This document shows positions 1-8,384 of a stretch of 34,609 nt of DNA, one piece after another. The notes under the pieces were generated by a model. That model made no database searches, had not been told where the DNA came from, and was given only the letters and a program-made list of their open reading frames with translations. The DNA is from Cytophagales bacterium (GTDB taxonomy: Bacteria; Bacteroidota; Bacteroidia; Cytophagales; VRUD01). How positions within the stretch are numbered: position 1 is the first letter of the stretch; the number at the start of each line of letters is the position of its first letter. The translations under genes were made by a program, and so were the position numbers. Where the stretch lies: positions 1 to 34,609 of the forward strand of contig VRUD01000046.1 in NCBI GenBank assembly GCA_019456305.1. The letters are read 5' to 3'.

Positions 1-108
1 GATTTTATTTGTTTCATCTTAAAGTTTAGGAATAATATAGGTTAAATGTTATCCTTTTTATGAAACGCTATACTAATTAATTGTATGTTGTTTGTTTTCA
101 ATGAGTTA

Positions 109-1161
109 TTATTCCTTTTGTTGCTGCAATTGTTTGTTTCTTTTAATTCTGTATTTAAGCACATTGATATATTGTAAAGCCATTTTATTTTCATAATCGG
201 TATAAGATTTTGATGCCCATTCAACAGCAGCATTAAGATCACCATTAATTTCATTGATAATCGCCATATTATAACAAGCTCTGCCGGCTACTTTTCCTTT
301 AGGGTTTGAAACTTCTTTATCCCAAAGTTCAGCTGCTCCATTCCAGTTACCTGTTTGTGCTCTTCGTTTTGCAATTTTAAAATTATTTGTTCCCGTAACA
401 TAATAGCGCCTGGAGACTCTTATTCTATAAGGAAGTATTCTTAATGCATAATTATGACCAATCTTATTACTTACCTGTATAACGGCATCTTTTCTTCCCA
501 TTATTGATTTAACAGCTTTTACCGGATTAATCCCTATACCTGTTGATACCACATTCTCATTTGTCAAACATTCATCCAGAATGAATTTGTTTATCGGATC
601 ATAAATTCTCCATCCGGTTTTTATTAAGGTAGCAATTGTTGCATGATGTTCAATAGCCGGAACTTTTATCCCCAAAGGGCCATCAATTTCAATTGGAACA
701 GCCTTATAATCAATTTTTGCATCGGTATCATAAAATGATAATGCAAAGATGGCGTCTACATTGTTTTCATGACAAATTCGTTCAATTGTATTCCAGGAAA
801 GCGCTGATGGAAAAATACCAAGTCCCGGACTCCTTACACCAACTTTATCAATTATTTTCACCTCAGAAAATCTATTATTATTTATTAGTTCATCAAATAG
901 GCCAACAACAGATTCATGGGCTCCGTCTTTATCCAGATTTTTACCCTCTGCAGATAAAATTTTATCAAATTTGTCTATTTTTTTATTTTTTCCCGAAGGC
1001 AAACTCCTGTCAATAATACCAATTGTTTTAATGTTTGAAGGAACATATACCGGGGCTGGTTCTGTAACACTCATAGTTAATGAGTTCTTTGAACTACATG
1101 AGCATAAAATAATACTTATAAGTAATACCGATATTGCTGTTGAGCTATAATTTTTTCTCAT
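109..1161 (-). CDS. Lipoprotein with C-terminal TPR-like segment (DUF6340-like)
   Basis: The product is about 350 residues and probably an exported lipoprotein of the periplasm or outer membrane. A Lys/Arg-positive N-terminus is followed by a hydrophobic stretch ending in ILCSCSS, a plausible lipobox. The body contains a region rich in alternating hydrophobic residues (KTIGIIDRSLP, VDAIFALSFYD) and a C-terminal helical segment (AGRACYNMAIINEINGDLNAA) that reads like one tetratricopeptide repeat. This layout matches, from memory, the DUF6340 group of Bacteroidota; the function is unknown. I chose the ATG at 1161 rather than 1170 because it puts MRKN directly before the hydrophobic core; the two are three codons apart. 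It ends a minus-strand run of envelope genes. The family assignment is recalled, not searched. Confidence 0.75.
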   Translation of the reverse strand: MRKNYSSTAISVLLISIILCSCSSKNSLTMSVTEPAPVYVPSNIKTIGIIDRSLPSGKNKKIDKFDKILSAEGKNLDKDGAHESVVGLFDELINNNRFSEVKIIDKVGVRSPGLGIFPSALSWNTIERICHENNVDAIFALSFYDTDAKIDYKAVPIEIDGPLGIKVPAIEHHATIATLIKTGWRIYDPINKFILDECLTNENVVSTGIGINPVKAVKSIMGRKDAVIQVSNKIGHNYALRILPYRIRVSRRYYVTGTNNFKIAKRRAQTGNWNGAAELWDKEVSNPKGKVAGRACYNMAIINEINGDLNAAVEWASKSYTDYENKMALQYINVLKYRIKRNKQLQQQKE

Positions 1162-1173
1162 AATAATCAAAGA

Positions 1174-1561
1174 TTAATATTTTCCAATTTCAAAATCGTC
1201 AAAGTAGGTTACGGCATCTGCCTTGGTCCAAAAACCTGTTTTTCCGGCTTTTGGGAATGTAATATCCTGAACTGCTGTATAATTGTGCCAGCGCCTTATT
1301 GCCATTATCGTTTGTAACCTTCCAGTTAGTACCAACGGAGCCGGTATAGTATTGCGACCATCCGTCAGGTAGTTTATCAGTGGCATAGTTTTCAAAATCA
1401 AACTTGATGCTTGATGCCGGTTTTACCGTATCAGCAAATTGCGATTGTGCATTTATTTCCTGCATCTTCTCTTTTGAGATTTTGGAACTTGAATTGCCGC
1501 AGGCAACAGCCATTAGCATTAAGGCTATTGCGGATGTTAAAATTTTCATTGATGTTTTCAT
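1174..1561 (-). pseudogene. Broken LamG/DUF1080-like lipoprotein with internal deletion and frameshift
   Basis: The 5' part encodes a clear lipoprotein signal (lipobox AVAC) followed by a mature N-terminus with the start of a LamG-like/3-keto-disaccharide-hydrolase-like fold (FDFENYATDKLPDGW, WKVTNDNGNKALAQ). The frame then runs into nonsense. The next frame carries the expected C-terminal strand motif ITFPKAGKTGFWTKADAVTY plus FDDFEIGKY up to the stop at 1174. The switch falls near 1285-1300. From remembered family members, roughly 90-100 residues (the central beta-sandwich strands) normally lie between these two parts, so the gene has both lost its middle and shifted frame. The intact 120-residue reading frame would give only a lipid-anchored stub. 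The mechanism is inferred; a sequencing error alone would not remove the missing middle. Confidence 0.72.
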
Positions 1562-1596
1562 TTTCTTTCTTAATGAAACCGTAAGCGCCTAAGTTG

Positions 1597-2343
1597 TTAT
1601 TGTATCTTCCTCAAAAATTCTTTCATGGCCTTCCAGTAACCCTCATTGCCTTCATTATCGCTCCACAATGCTTTGGAGCCATGAAAACCTGCTGTTTTTG
1701 GGATGTATCGTGTCTTAATATCTGATTTGATCACTTCAGCAAGTTCTGCAAGCGCCTGTGATTCTTTTTTGGAAGAGGTCAGAAAAACAGGTTTTTTCAA
1801 ACCAGCAATCGCTTTTTGAAGATTGAGCTTTTTACCAAAATACTCACCCGGGCTAAAGGCAATGATTGCTGCAACTTTTTTATTTCCCTTTCCGATTTTT
1901 AGCGCTAAGGAAGCGGAGTAAGAACTGCCTAGCAGAATGATCTTTTTATCATAATTTTCAAATGCAAAGTTCACTACTGCAACAATATCTTGCTCAGCGT
2001 CTAAATAATCAGTGGGTAAGCGCTTATCGAGCGCCCGGAAATGGGTCTGATTTCTTACATCATTCACCTCTACACCCGATCGCAGGTCTGGTACCAGGCA
2101 ATTATAGCCTATCCCGGTCAGCTTTTTTGCTGTTTCTTTATATTCCCCCCGGCTGTATTTTGCCTGATGGCATAGAACTATTGTATAGGATTTTTGGGGA
2201 ATTCCTTTAGATACACTATAAAGGTCTGCAGTAATAAGCAAACCATCCAATGATTGGAATGTGAAGGTTTTCTGCGCTTTGACCAAATGACTGCACAAGA
2301 AAAAACCTACGATAAATAATATAGTTGTTTTGATAGTTTTCAT
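1597..2343 (-). CDS. Secreted alpha/beta hydrolase
   Basis: This 248-residue protein has a signal peptide (KTTILFIVGFFLCSHLVKAQ, cleavage after AQ) and an alpha/beta-hydrolase core. Visible elements are a beta strand followed by an LCHQ oxyanion-type loop (TIVLCHQAKYSRGEY), a long middle region, the nucleophile elbow LLGSSYSAS (Ser replaces the usual second Gly of GxSxG), and a C-terminal histidine in GFHGSKAL. An acidic residue between the elbow and the His would complete the triad but I cannot fix which one. The substrate is unknown; family relatives include dienelactone-hydrolase-like and esterase-like enzymes. The start at 2343 is favoured by the signal peptide. It lies 12 bp after the PKD protein stop-to-start gap on the same strand, so co-transcription is possible. 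Confidence 0.8.
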   Translation of the reverse strand: MKTIKTTILFIVGFFLCSHLVKAQKTFTFQSLDGLLITADLYSVSKGIPQKSYTIVLCHQAKYSRGEYKETAKKLTGIGYNCLVPDLRSGVEVNDVRNQTHFRALDKRLPTDYLDAEQDIVAVVNFAFENYDKKIILLGSSYSASLALKIGKGNKKVAAIIAFSPGEYFGKKLNLQKAIAGLKKPVFLTSSKKESQALAELAEVIKSDIKTRYIPKTAGFHGSKALWSDNEGNEGYWKAMKEFLRKIQ

Positions 2344-2355
2344 AGTTTTAATTTT

Positions 2356-4755
2356 TTAATCAATTTTTACAAATTTACCCACCCAGCTTTCTTTGTTATT
2401 AAGGTGGATTTTAACAAAATAAATACCTTTGGTTAAGTTATGAGTTTTAATATTTATTTCATGTTGTCCGGTATCAAGCTTTTTACCCGATGACCATACC
2501 TCTTGTCCAAGATTATTCAATATTGATAATTTTACAATATAAGGTTTATTTAATGATAAGCTGACATTGATCACATTTTTTGTAGGATTTGGATAAACAG
2601 TGAGGGTTTTATTACCGGAAAATTCATCTATACCTACTGCAGAAAGGGTAATGAATTTACATATAGTATCATCTAAAAGTTCAAAACCACATATATTGCT
2701 AACAACCAAACAAACTTTATAAGTCCCATCTGAAGGATATATATGAGTAGGATTTTGGACAGTAGATGTATCCCCGTCACCAAAATCCCACGCCCAGGTG
2801 CCGGGAGCAGGAGTTGATGCATCTGTGAAGAAAATAGTGTCACCTGCACATCCTAATGTATAGGTAAAATCAGGCGATGAACCGGGTTTTACGGTAATTT
2901 CCCTTATAGTGGTGTCATTTCCGCAAGTAGTGTAAACGATCAAAGTAACAGTAAAACTCCCACTCGAGTCATAAGCGTAAGAGGGATTTGTCGTTGTGGA
3001 AGTGTTACCATCACCAAAATTCCATAATACATCGGCAGTATCAACAGGGAAGAAAAACGGCATCTCCAAAATCTGAAAATTAATATTCTCACCCGGGCAT
3101 ACGATTGAAGGCCATGCATTAATATAATGCCCCGCTGGGGCAGCATTGTAGGTTACTGTAATGGTTTCTACATGATAAGCAACATTTCCGCAGTTGTTGG
3201 TTACCTTTAAGACAACGGTATAGCTGCCTGTGTCAGTAAAAACATGTGTTGGATTTGCAAGTACGGAAGTGTCTCCGTCTCCAAAGTCCCAGAATGAATT
3301 GGTTGTGTCGGAGCTCCAGTTTTGAAAAAAGACAGGGGAACCCGGACAAACAACGGAAGAGGGAAAACAGAACGGATTTGTACAGAACCAAGCTGATGGG
3401 GCGGCATCGTTTACAACATACACGCAATTCACAATAGAATCTACTCCCCCACAGGAGCTTGTACCGATTAGCTTGACATCATATGTTCCGGTATTTGCAA
3501 ATACATGGGTAGGTTCTTCTAAAGTAGATGTGTTACCATCACCAAAATCCCAGTAAAAGCTCGTAGCATAATTGCTGTTATTGATAAACCTGACTATGGT
3601 TCCGGGACAAATATTCGAAAAGATAGAACAGAAAGACCAGGGATTTGTCCAGAAGGAAACCCAAACGGGAGGAACAGAATCCCCCACGACAACGATAACT
3701 GTATCGGAATTGGAATTTCCACAATAGTTAGTTGCTGTAAAAACTACGGTATATGTTCCCGTATCGGTGAATGAATGTGCAGGGTCCTCCTGTAATGAGT
3801 TGCCGCCATCGTCAAAGTCCCAGAGAAAGCTCGTCAGATTGTTGCCGGAGCCGGAAAAGCTGACAACATCATCGGGACAGACAGGGTTGGGTGATGCCGA
3901 AGTGCTAACAAAAGGTATTAAGGAAGTATCTATAGTAACAGTTGTTGTTGCCGTATCGCTGTTGCAACTGCTATAAACAATTAGTGTAACAGTATAGGAG
4001 CCCGTATCGGCATAGGCGTGGTAAGCGTTGAAGGTGGTGGCAGAATCTCCATCGCCAAAAAGCCACAGTGAGGATGCTGGAGTGGGGGATGAGAAATTAC
4101 TGAATTCCACCGGCTGTCCCGGGCAAGCTGTTGCCAGAGATGCCCAAAAACTTGCAAAAATTGCCGCTGTGTCATAAACACTCACAGGCGATGTAACTGT
4201 ATCACTCCCGCAGGAATTACCTGCAATCAGCGTTACATTATAAATCCCTGTATCAGCATAAATATGGGAAGGAGAAAATAAAGTTGAGCTGTCTCCATCG
4301 TCAAAATCCCACAGCATACTCGTTGGAGGTGGAAACATAAAGGTGCTGAAATCCATTGGATCGCCCGGGCAAACGGGATTGGGGTTTGCCCAGAACCATG
4401 CCCAACCGGGCCAGGGAGTAAAATTTATTGTTAAAATCTGGATTGTTTGGTCACTGTTACCCGTGAGCGTGTCATAAGCGGTCAGCGTTACAGTAAAGGT
4501 GCCATTCCATAAATAAATATGAAAAGGATTAACAGCAGTTGAAGTATCATTGGGGCCGAAATCTCCAAAATCCCAGAAATAGGCATTGGCGCCTGTGCTC
4601 GTGTTGGTGAAAACAACCGAATCGGGTGCGCAGCCACCATTGGTCAAGGCGTAGGTAAAATCTGCTACCGGCTGTGCCAAACAGCGAATTACCATTGCGA
4701 ACAGGAAACTGGAAATTATACCTGTTTTAACGAGTTGGAGAATTGATTTTTTCAT
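2356..4755 (-). CDS. Large secreted protein with eight PKD domains and T9SS type A sorting domain
   Basis: The 799-residue protein starts with a signal peptide ending near RCLAQP and continues with eight PKD-type beta-sandwich repeats. Each has the WDFGD/WDFDD core and a following H-x-Y/F-x-D-x-G-x-Y-x-V strand pair (for example SFLWDFDDGG, FYWDFGDGNTS, WAWDFGDGDTS). Repeats 2-7 begin with a C-P-G/D element (VCPGDP, ACPGQP, VCPDDV, ICPGTI, VCPGSP, VCPGEN) and contain a second Cys, suggesting a disulfide per domain. The last ~85 residues (TVYPNPTKNVINVSL to WVGKFVKID) are a Por-secretion C-terminal sorting domain, predicting export by T9SS to the cell surface or medium. No catalytic domain is visible, so it is probably an adhesin or structural surface protein. 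Confidence 0.92.
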   Translation of the reverse strand: MKKSILQLVKTGIISSFLFAMVIRCLAQPVADFTYALTNGGCAPDSVVFTNTSTGANAYFWDFGDFGPNDTSTAVNPFHIYLWNGTFTVTLTAYDTLTGNSDQTIQILTINFTPWPGWAWFWANPNPVCPGDPMDFSTFMFPPPTSMLWDFDDGDSSTLFSPSHIYADTGIYNVTLIAGNSCGSDTVTSPVSVYDTAAIFASFWASLATACPGQPVEFSNFSSPTPASSLWLFGDGDSATTFNAYHAYADTGSYTVTLIVYSSCNSDTATTTVTIDTSLIPFVSTSASPNPVCPDDVVSFSGSGNNLTSFLWDFDDGGNSLQEDPAHSFTDTGTYTVVFTATNYCGNSNSDTVIVVVGDSVPPVWVSFWTNPWSFCSIFSNICPGTIVRFINNSNYATSFYWDFGDGNTSTLEEPTHVFANTGTYDVKLIGTSSCGGVDSIVNCVYVVNDAAPSAWFCTNPFCFPSSVVCPGSPVFFQNWSSDTTNSFWDFGDGDTSVLANPTHVFTDTGSYTVVLKVTNNCGNVAYHVETITVTYNAAPAGHYINAWPSIVCPGENINFQILEMPFFFPVDTADVLWNFGDGNTSTTTNPSYAYDSSGSFTVTLIVYTTCGNDTTIREITVKPGSSPDFTYTLGCAGDTIFFTDASTPAPGTWAWDFGDGDTSTVQNPTHIYPSDGTYKVCLVVSNICGFELLDDTICKFITLSAVGIDEFSGNKTLTVYPNPTKNVINVSLSLNKPYIVKLSILNNLGQEVWSSGKKLDTGQHEINIKTHNLTKGIYFVKIHLNNKESWVGKFVKID

Positions 4756-4830
4756 AATGAAACTAAATTAATAATTATTTTTATATTGATGAAATCGTTA
4801 TAATAAAAGTCGTTTTCATCATTTCCTTGT

Positions 4831-5289
4831 TTACATAAGCCCGTAGGAGCGGAGGATCTCAGCCAGTTCGGGCTGTTTTTGAGCATATTTTTTCAAAACA
4901 CTCAGAATTTCATTGATATCCTCTTTTACAGGTTTGATGTACGAACGCCTGTCCCAGAATATCAGGCCAATCAATCCAAAAAGGCCTGCCAGGATAAAAT
5001 ACATTAACGTGTGCAATCTGTCGAACATTGTTTCGAATTTGTCATTCATTGCTTCGAATTTGTCATTTATTGCTTCGAATTTGTCATTCATTGCTTCGAA
5101 TCGGGTGTTAATTTCTTTTTTCTGTGCTGAAAGACGCTCATCAAGCGCTAAAAGACGCTCATCAAGCCGAATAATGCGTTCACGGTCTTCCTGTGAGAAT
5201 TCAACAGGGTTTGATTGTGAAAATGCAACAGGAGCAAAAAAGAAAAATGCGAAATAATAGATCAGGATCGTGAGAACATTTTTTTTCAT
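4831..5289 (-). CDS. Exported coiled-coil protein with one C-terminal-half membrane segment
   Basis: The product (about 152 residues from this start) has a signal peptide (LTILIYYFAFFFFAPVAFSQ), a charged coiled-coil made of near-identical heptads (FEAMNDK, FEAINDK, FEAMNDK, FETMFDR) preceded by LDERLLALDERL, one hydrophobic helix (TLMYFILAGLFGLIGLIFW) and a cytoplasm-like basic tail. The reading frame is open upstream to 5463, but that extension translates the unrelated 127-bp repeat, so I place the start at the ATG at 5287-5289 directly before the signal peptide. The function is unknown. Similar small Bacteroidota membrane proteins carry the same coiled-coil plus single-helix layout. Confidence 0.78.
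   Translation of the reverse strand: MKKNVLTILIYYFAFFFFAPVAFSQSNPVEFSQEDRERIIRLDERLLALDERLSAQKKEINTRFEAMNDKFEAINDKFEAMNDKFETMFDRLHTLMYFILAGLFGLIGLIFWDRRSYIKPVKEDINEILSVLKKYAQKQPELAEILRSYGLM
5033..5107 (-). repeat. 21-bp tandem repeat encoding coiled-coil heptads
   Basis: About 3.5 copies of a 21-bp unit (plus-strand TTCGAATTTGTCATT core) lie inside the coiled-coil gene. Each unit encodes exactly one heptad FEA(M/I)NDK, so copy-number change would lengthen the coil without breaking the frame. Confidence 0.85.
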
Positions 5290-5392
5290 AGCATGATGTT
5301 TTTTAAAATTAATTGAAGATTTTTGAATACTCAAAGTTAGTAAATAATTCTCAATTATCAAAATAAGTTTATTTTTTTTTAATTTGCAAAAA

Positions 5393-5519
5393 TAAAAAAT
5401 TAATAATAATAGGGTCAACCAGCACCCAGTAACCAGCATCCAGTAACTGATAATTTGATGCATGATGTTAATAATGATTACAATTTAAGTTGTTTTTTTT
5501 AATTTAGATTTTTAGGTTA
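5393..5519. repeat. 127-bp intergenic direct repeat, copy A, upstream of plsC
   Basis: This stretch is the same as 30782-30908 at 126 of 127 positions by eye; the single difference is AAGTTG here and AAGGTG there. It ends 3 bp before the plsC start codon. It contains a CCAGTAACCAGCATCCAGTA internal near-duplication, a GATGCATGATG segment and a T8 tract. TAATTTG inside it is one base short of the Bacteroidota -7 consensus TAnnTTTG. Its other copy is directly upstream of murF in the same orientation relative to the gene. Confidence 0.9.
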
Positions 5520-5522
5520 AAA

Positions 5523-6263
5523 ATGAAAATATTAAAAAGGATTTTTTCCTTCTGGTGCCTGATTTGGGTTTCGGTCATTTATATCGTTATATTTTTTTTC
5601 CAATTTGTTTTCTTACAAAGAAAAAAATGGTACCCGGCAGCCCATTTCCTGAATAAGGTCTGGACAAGAATTTTTTTTTCTACTTCATTTATTCGTACCC
5701 GGTTCGTTTACAAATTTAAACCTGATAAAAATTCAACATATGTCTATTGCCCTAATCATTCCTCTTACTTAGATATTCCGGTCTCTACCCTGGCGATTCC
5801 TGGCTATGCTAAGTATATTGGTAAAAGTTCGCTCACTAAGGTTCCGCTTTTTGGCTATATGTTCTCGCGATTGCATATTTCAGTAGATAGAGATAAACAA
5901 TTCAGCAGATACAGAAGTATGATCAAATGTTTTTATGCACTTGATCGCGGAATCAGTGTTGTGATTTTTCCTGAAGGTACTATTCCCCAAAAAGGATTAC
6001 CCAAAATGATCCCATTCAAAGACGGCCCCTTTAGAATTGCTATTGAGAAAAAAGTGCCCGTTGTTCCGGTAACCATGCCATATAACCGGAAGATATTACC
6101 AGATGATGGAAAGTATTTGATAAAACCAGGTAGGGCAAAAGTTATCATTCACCAGCCGATAGAAACAAAAGGGATGAGCCTTAAAGATATTGGGAGATTA
6201 AAGAAAGAGGTGTTTGAGATTATTGAAAAACAATTACTATTGTCCGATAAAAAAAATATTTAA
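5523..6263 (+). CDS. plsC: 1-acyl-sn-glycerol-3-phosphate acyltransferase (PlsC family)
   Basis: The enzyme transfers an acyl group to lysophosphatidic acid to make phosphatidic acid at the cytoplasmic membrane. The 246-residue length is normal for the family. An N-terminal membrane helix (WCLIWVSVIYIVIFFFQFVF) is followed by the catalytic H-x4-D motif in CPNHSSYLDIP, the acyl-acceptor motif FPEGT, and the PVVPVTM strand. The start codon lies 3 bp after the end of a 127-bp repeat, so transcription or translation signals are probably inside that repeat. It is alone in its orientation; a large inverted repeat follows the stop. Confidence 0.92.
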   Translation: MKILKRIFSFWCLIWVSVIYIVIFFFQFVFLQRKKWYPAAHFLNKVWTRIFFSTSFIRTRFVYKFKPDKNSTYVYCPNHSSYLDIPVSTLAIPGYAKYIGKSSLTKVPLFGYMFSRLHISVDRDKQFSRYRSMIKCFYALDRGISVVIFPEGTIPQKGLPKMIPFKDGPFRIAIEKKVPVVPVTMPYNRKILPDDGKYLIKPGRAKVIIHQPIETKGMSLKDIGRLKKEVFEIIEKQLLLSDKKNI

Positions 6264-6265
6264 CC

Positions 6266-6379
6266 GCAGAGTATAATGCTAATATACTAATTTATACTAA
6301 TGATACGAATATTTTTACTCTGCTTCTTAATATAGATTTCTTTATTAGTATCATTAGTATTCATTCGTATATTAGCATT
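6266..6379. repeat. Long AT-rich inverted repeat between plsC and 3HCDH gene
   Basis: The left arm at 6275-6311 (AATGCTAATATACTAA...) pairs with the right arm at 6345-6379 (...TATTAGCATT) with few mismatches, and a nested GCAGAGTA/TACTCTGC pair lies inside. It separates two convergent genes and could end transcription from both sides. The same TGCTAATATACTAA sequence returns in inverted orientation at 22382-22397 and 22762-22777, so it belongs to a dispersed family. Confidence 0.8.
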
Positions 6380-6401
6380 TTATTATTCGTAATTCGTAGG
6401 A

Positions 6402-7256
6402 CTAATACACATAAAATCCTTGACCGGTTTTTCTCCCAAGCTGCCTGGCATCTACTTTTTGCTTTTGAATACGGTTTGGCCGGAATTTTGGGTCGTAATG
6501 AAATGCTTCAAACATTGATGAGGTTACTGCAAAATTGGTATCTATGCCGATCAGGTCCATCAATCTGAACGGCCCCATTTTAAATCCTGATGATTCTATG
6601 AGCTTGTCAATCGTCTCAACACCGGCAATATTTTCTTCCAGGATTTTTAGCGATTCCAGGTAAAAATGCCGGGCTACCCTGTTTACGATAAATCCCGGGG
6701 AGTCTTTTACCATGATCGGTACTTTACCGAGTACTTCGGCTAGCTGCCGGATGGCAGTAGCTGCTTCAGCATCAGTAGCAACACCCGATATCACCTCTAC
6801 CAATTTCATTATATGTGCCGGATTAAAAAAATGCATGCCCGTCATCCTGCCAGGATGTTTAGTACTTGCCGCAATTTGAGTGATGGGGATTGAAGAGGTA
6901 TTTGTTGCAAAAATTGTTTGAGGCCCATTGATAGCTTCTAACTTTTCAAATACTTCCCGTTTAACTTCAAGCTTTTCTATCACTGCTTCAATAACAACAT
7001 CGGCTTTAAGCTCATTGAAGTTATTTGTTACCCGAATTTTTTTTAATGCGTTAACTTTATCTTCAATTTTTATTTTCCCTTTTTCAATTCCTTTGTCAAG
7101 ATCTTTTTCAATATTAGTTAAAGCGTTTTGCAGTACTTTATCATTCAGATCATATAACAATATATTATAATCTGCCAAAGCAGCGATCTGTGCTATGCCC
7201 TGCCCCATCGTGCCGGCACCTACTATTGCGATAGTATGAATATCCTGGAGTTTCAT
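6402..7256 (-). CDS. 3-hydroxybutyryl-CoA dehydrogenase (3HCDH family)
   Basis: This NAD(P)-dependent enzyme oxidises or reduces 3-hydroxyacyl-CoA in beta-oxidation or butyrate-type metabolism. The N-terminal Rossmann fold shows IAIVGAGTMGQGIAQ; the catalytic His lies in GMHFFNPAHIMKLVEV; SPGFIVNRV marks the domain junction; and the C-terminal 3HCDH domain (GPFRLMDLIGIDTNF) is complete. The length of 284 residues is normal. The frame is open to an ATG at 7286, but the ATG at 7256 (MKLQDIHTIAIVG) places the Rossmann strand at the usual distance. It is immediately followed upstream by pheS on the same strand, an unrelated function, with a 33-bp gap from this start. Confidence 0.92.
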   Translation of the reverse strand: MKLQDIHTIAIVGAGTMGQGIAQIAALADYNILLYDLNDKVLQNALTNIEKDLDKGIEKGKIKIEDKVNALKKIRVTNNFNELKADVVIEAVIEKLEVKREVFEKLEAINGPQTIFATNTSSIPITQIAASTKHPGRMTGMHFFNPAHIMKLVEVISGVATDAEAATAIRQLAEVLGKVPIMVKDSPGFIVNRVARHFYLESLKILEENIAGVETIDKLIESSGFKMGPFRLMDLIGIDTNFAVTSSMFEAFHYDPKFRPNRIQKQKVDARQLGRKTGQGFYVY

Positions 7257-7289
7257 ATTAATTACAATTTTAATATCCTGTATCAAACC

Positions 7290-8384
7290 TCATATCACTC
7301 CCACAAACTGCCTCAAAAACCGCACATCATTCCCGGTAAACAACCTCAGATCATTTATTTTATATTTTAGCATGGTTATCCTTTCAATGCCCATACCAAA
7401 TGCATAACCGGTATATTTTTGCGGATCAATCTTGCAATTTTTCAAAACGTTAGGGTCAACCATTCCAGCCCCGGCAATTTCAACCCACCCGGTATGCTTG
7501 CAAACATTGCATCCTTTTCCCCCACAGATCAAGCAGGAAATATCTACTTCAGCGCTTGGTTCGGTAAAGGGAAAATAGGAAGGCCTGAAGCGTAATTGAG
7601 TATCTTCACCAAACATTTCTCTTACAAAATAAAAAAGCGTTTGCTTAAGATCAGCAAAGCTCACATGCTCATCTATATACAAACCCTCCACCTGATGAAA
7701 TACGCAATGGGCACGAGCTGAAATTGTTTCATTTCTAAAAACTCTCCCAGGTGAAAGCGTACGAATAGGCGGCTTTTGGTTTTCCATTACCCGTATCTGC
7801 ACAGAAGATGTATGGGTGCGAAGTACAATGTTTTGTCCGAGAGTTCCCTCCCCGCCAGCTGGTGGGGAGGGACTGGCTTGCTCTATAAAGAAGGTATCTT
7901 GCATGCCTATAGCAGGATGATCAGGTTCAAAATTTAATGCTGTGAAGTTGTGCCATTCATCCTCAATTTCAGGTCCTTCAGATAAGTTAAACCCAATGCG
8001 TGAAAATATCTCGATCATTCTTCTCCTTACGATTGATAAAGGATGGCGGGTACCTGCTTCATTAGGGATGGGAGGTAAGGTCAGGTCTTGAGATTTCGGA
8101 TTTCGTCCCGAGTACTCGGGATCGAATTTCGAATTTCGAATTTCGAATTTCGAATTTAGAGATTGTATTTTTTTAAACTTATCCGATGCAGCATTTTTTA
8201 GTTTATTCAGTTCAATGCCGAGCGTCTTTTTATCTTCGGGAGCAGCTTTTTTAAGTTCAGCAAACAGTCCGGGTATTATTCCCTTTTTGCTTAAATATTT
8301 TATCCTGAACGATTCTAATTGCTCAGCATTTTCAATTTTATGATCTTCTACTTGCTGTAGTATTTTGTTTACTTTTTCTTTCAT
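7290..8384 (-). CDS. pheS: Phenylalanine--tRNA ligase alpha subunit
   Basis: PheS charges tRNA-Phe as half of the PheST tetramer. The N-terminal coiled-coil (residues 1-75) leads to the class II core: GTRHPLS, the motif 1 region (EIFSRIGF), [10 protein letters not shown], motif 2 (RVFRNE), [27 protein letters not shown] and motif 3 [12 protein letters not shown]. The start at 8384 is chosen because MKEK begins the coiled coil; an ATG at 8393 is also in frame. Two segments are foreign to the family. Residues ~78-98 come from a heptamer tandem array plus a CCCGAGTACTCGGG palindrome, and residues ~168-185 come from a 28-bp GC-rich palindrome placed between DTFFI and the RTHTS strand. All catalytic motifs remain. 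TACCTTTG at 8391-8398 (minus) is a -7-like element only 6 bp before the start, which would give a leaderless or near-leaderless mRNA. Confidence 0.95.
   Translation of the reverse strand: MKEKVNKILQQVEDHKIENAEQLESFRIKYLSKKGIIPGLFAELKKAAPEDKKTLGIELNKLKNAASDKFKKIQSLNSKFEIRNSKFDPEYSGRNPKSQDLTLPPIPNEAGTRHPLSIVRRRMIEIFSRIGFNLSEGPEIEDEWHNFTALNFEPDHPAIGMQDTFFIEQASPSPPAGGEGTLGQNIVLRTHTSSVQIRVMENQKPPIRTLSPGRVFRNETISARAHCVFHQVEGLYIDEHVSFADLKQTLFYFVREMFGEDTQLRFRPSYFPFTEPSAEVDISCLICGGKGCNVCKHTGWVEIAGAGMVDPNVLKNCKIDPQKYTGYAFGMGIERITMLKYKINDLRLFTGNDVRFLRQFVGVI
7845..7872. repeat. GC-rich palindrome inside pheS
   Basis: Arms TCCCTCCCCGCCAG and CTGGTGGGGAGGGA pair with a single G/T difference. The core GCCAGCTGG is shared with copies in murF (31779-31796) and the gene at 10728. 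It encodes an SPPAGGEG peptide between two conserved pheS motifs. Confidence 0.85.
8106..8157. repeat. Palindrome plus heptamer tandem array inside pheS
   Basis: TCCCGAGTACTCGGGA at 8106-8121 is a perfect palindrome also forming the core of the terminator at 15865-15898. It is followed at 8124-8157 by 4.9 copies of the heptamer GAATTTC. Translated in pheS the array reads KFEIRNSKF. Since 7 is not a multiple of 3, gain or loss of one unit would shift the pheS frame. Confidence 0.88.

Noticed and set aside
3246-3437. Plus-strand frames opposite the PKD protein
   Set aside because: Shadow frames of a clear eight-domain protein on the other strand.
5290-5463. Upstream extension of the coiled-coil membrane protein
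   Set aside because: It translates part of the 127-bp repeat on the other strand and lies before a normal signal peptide start at 5289.
5033-8157. Possible CRISPR-like arrays (21-bp coiled-coil repeats; GAATTTC heptamers)
   Set aside because: Units are contiguous without unique spacers and both lie inside genes in frame.
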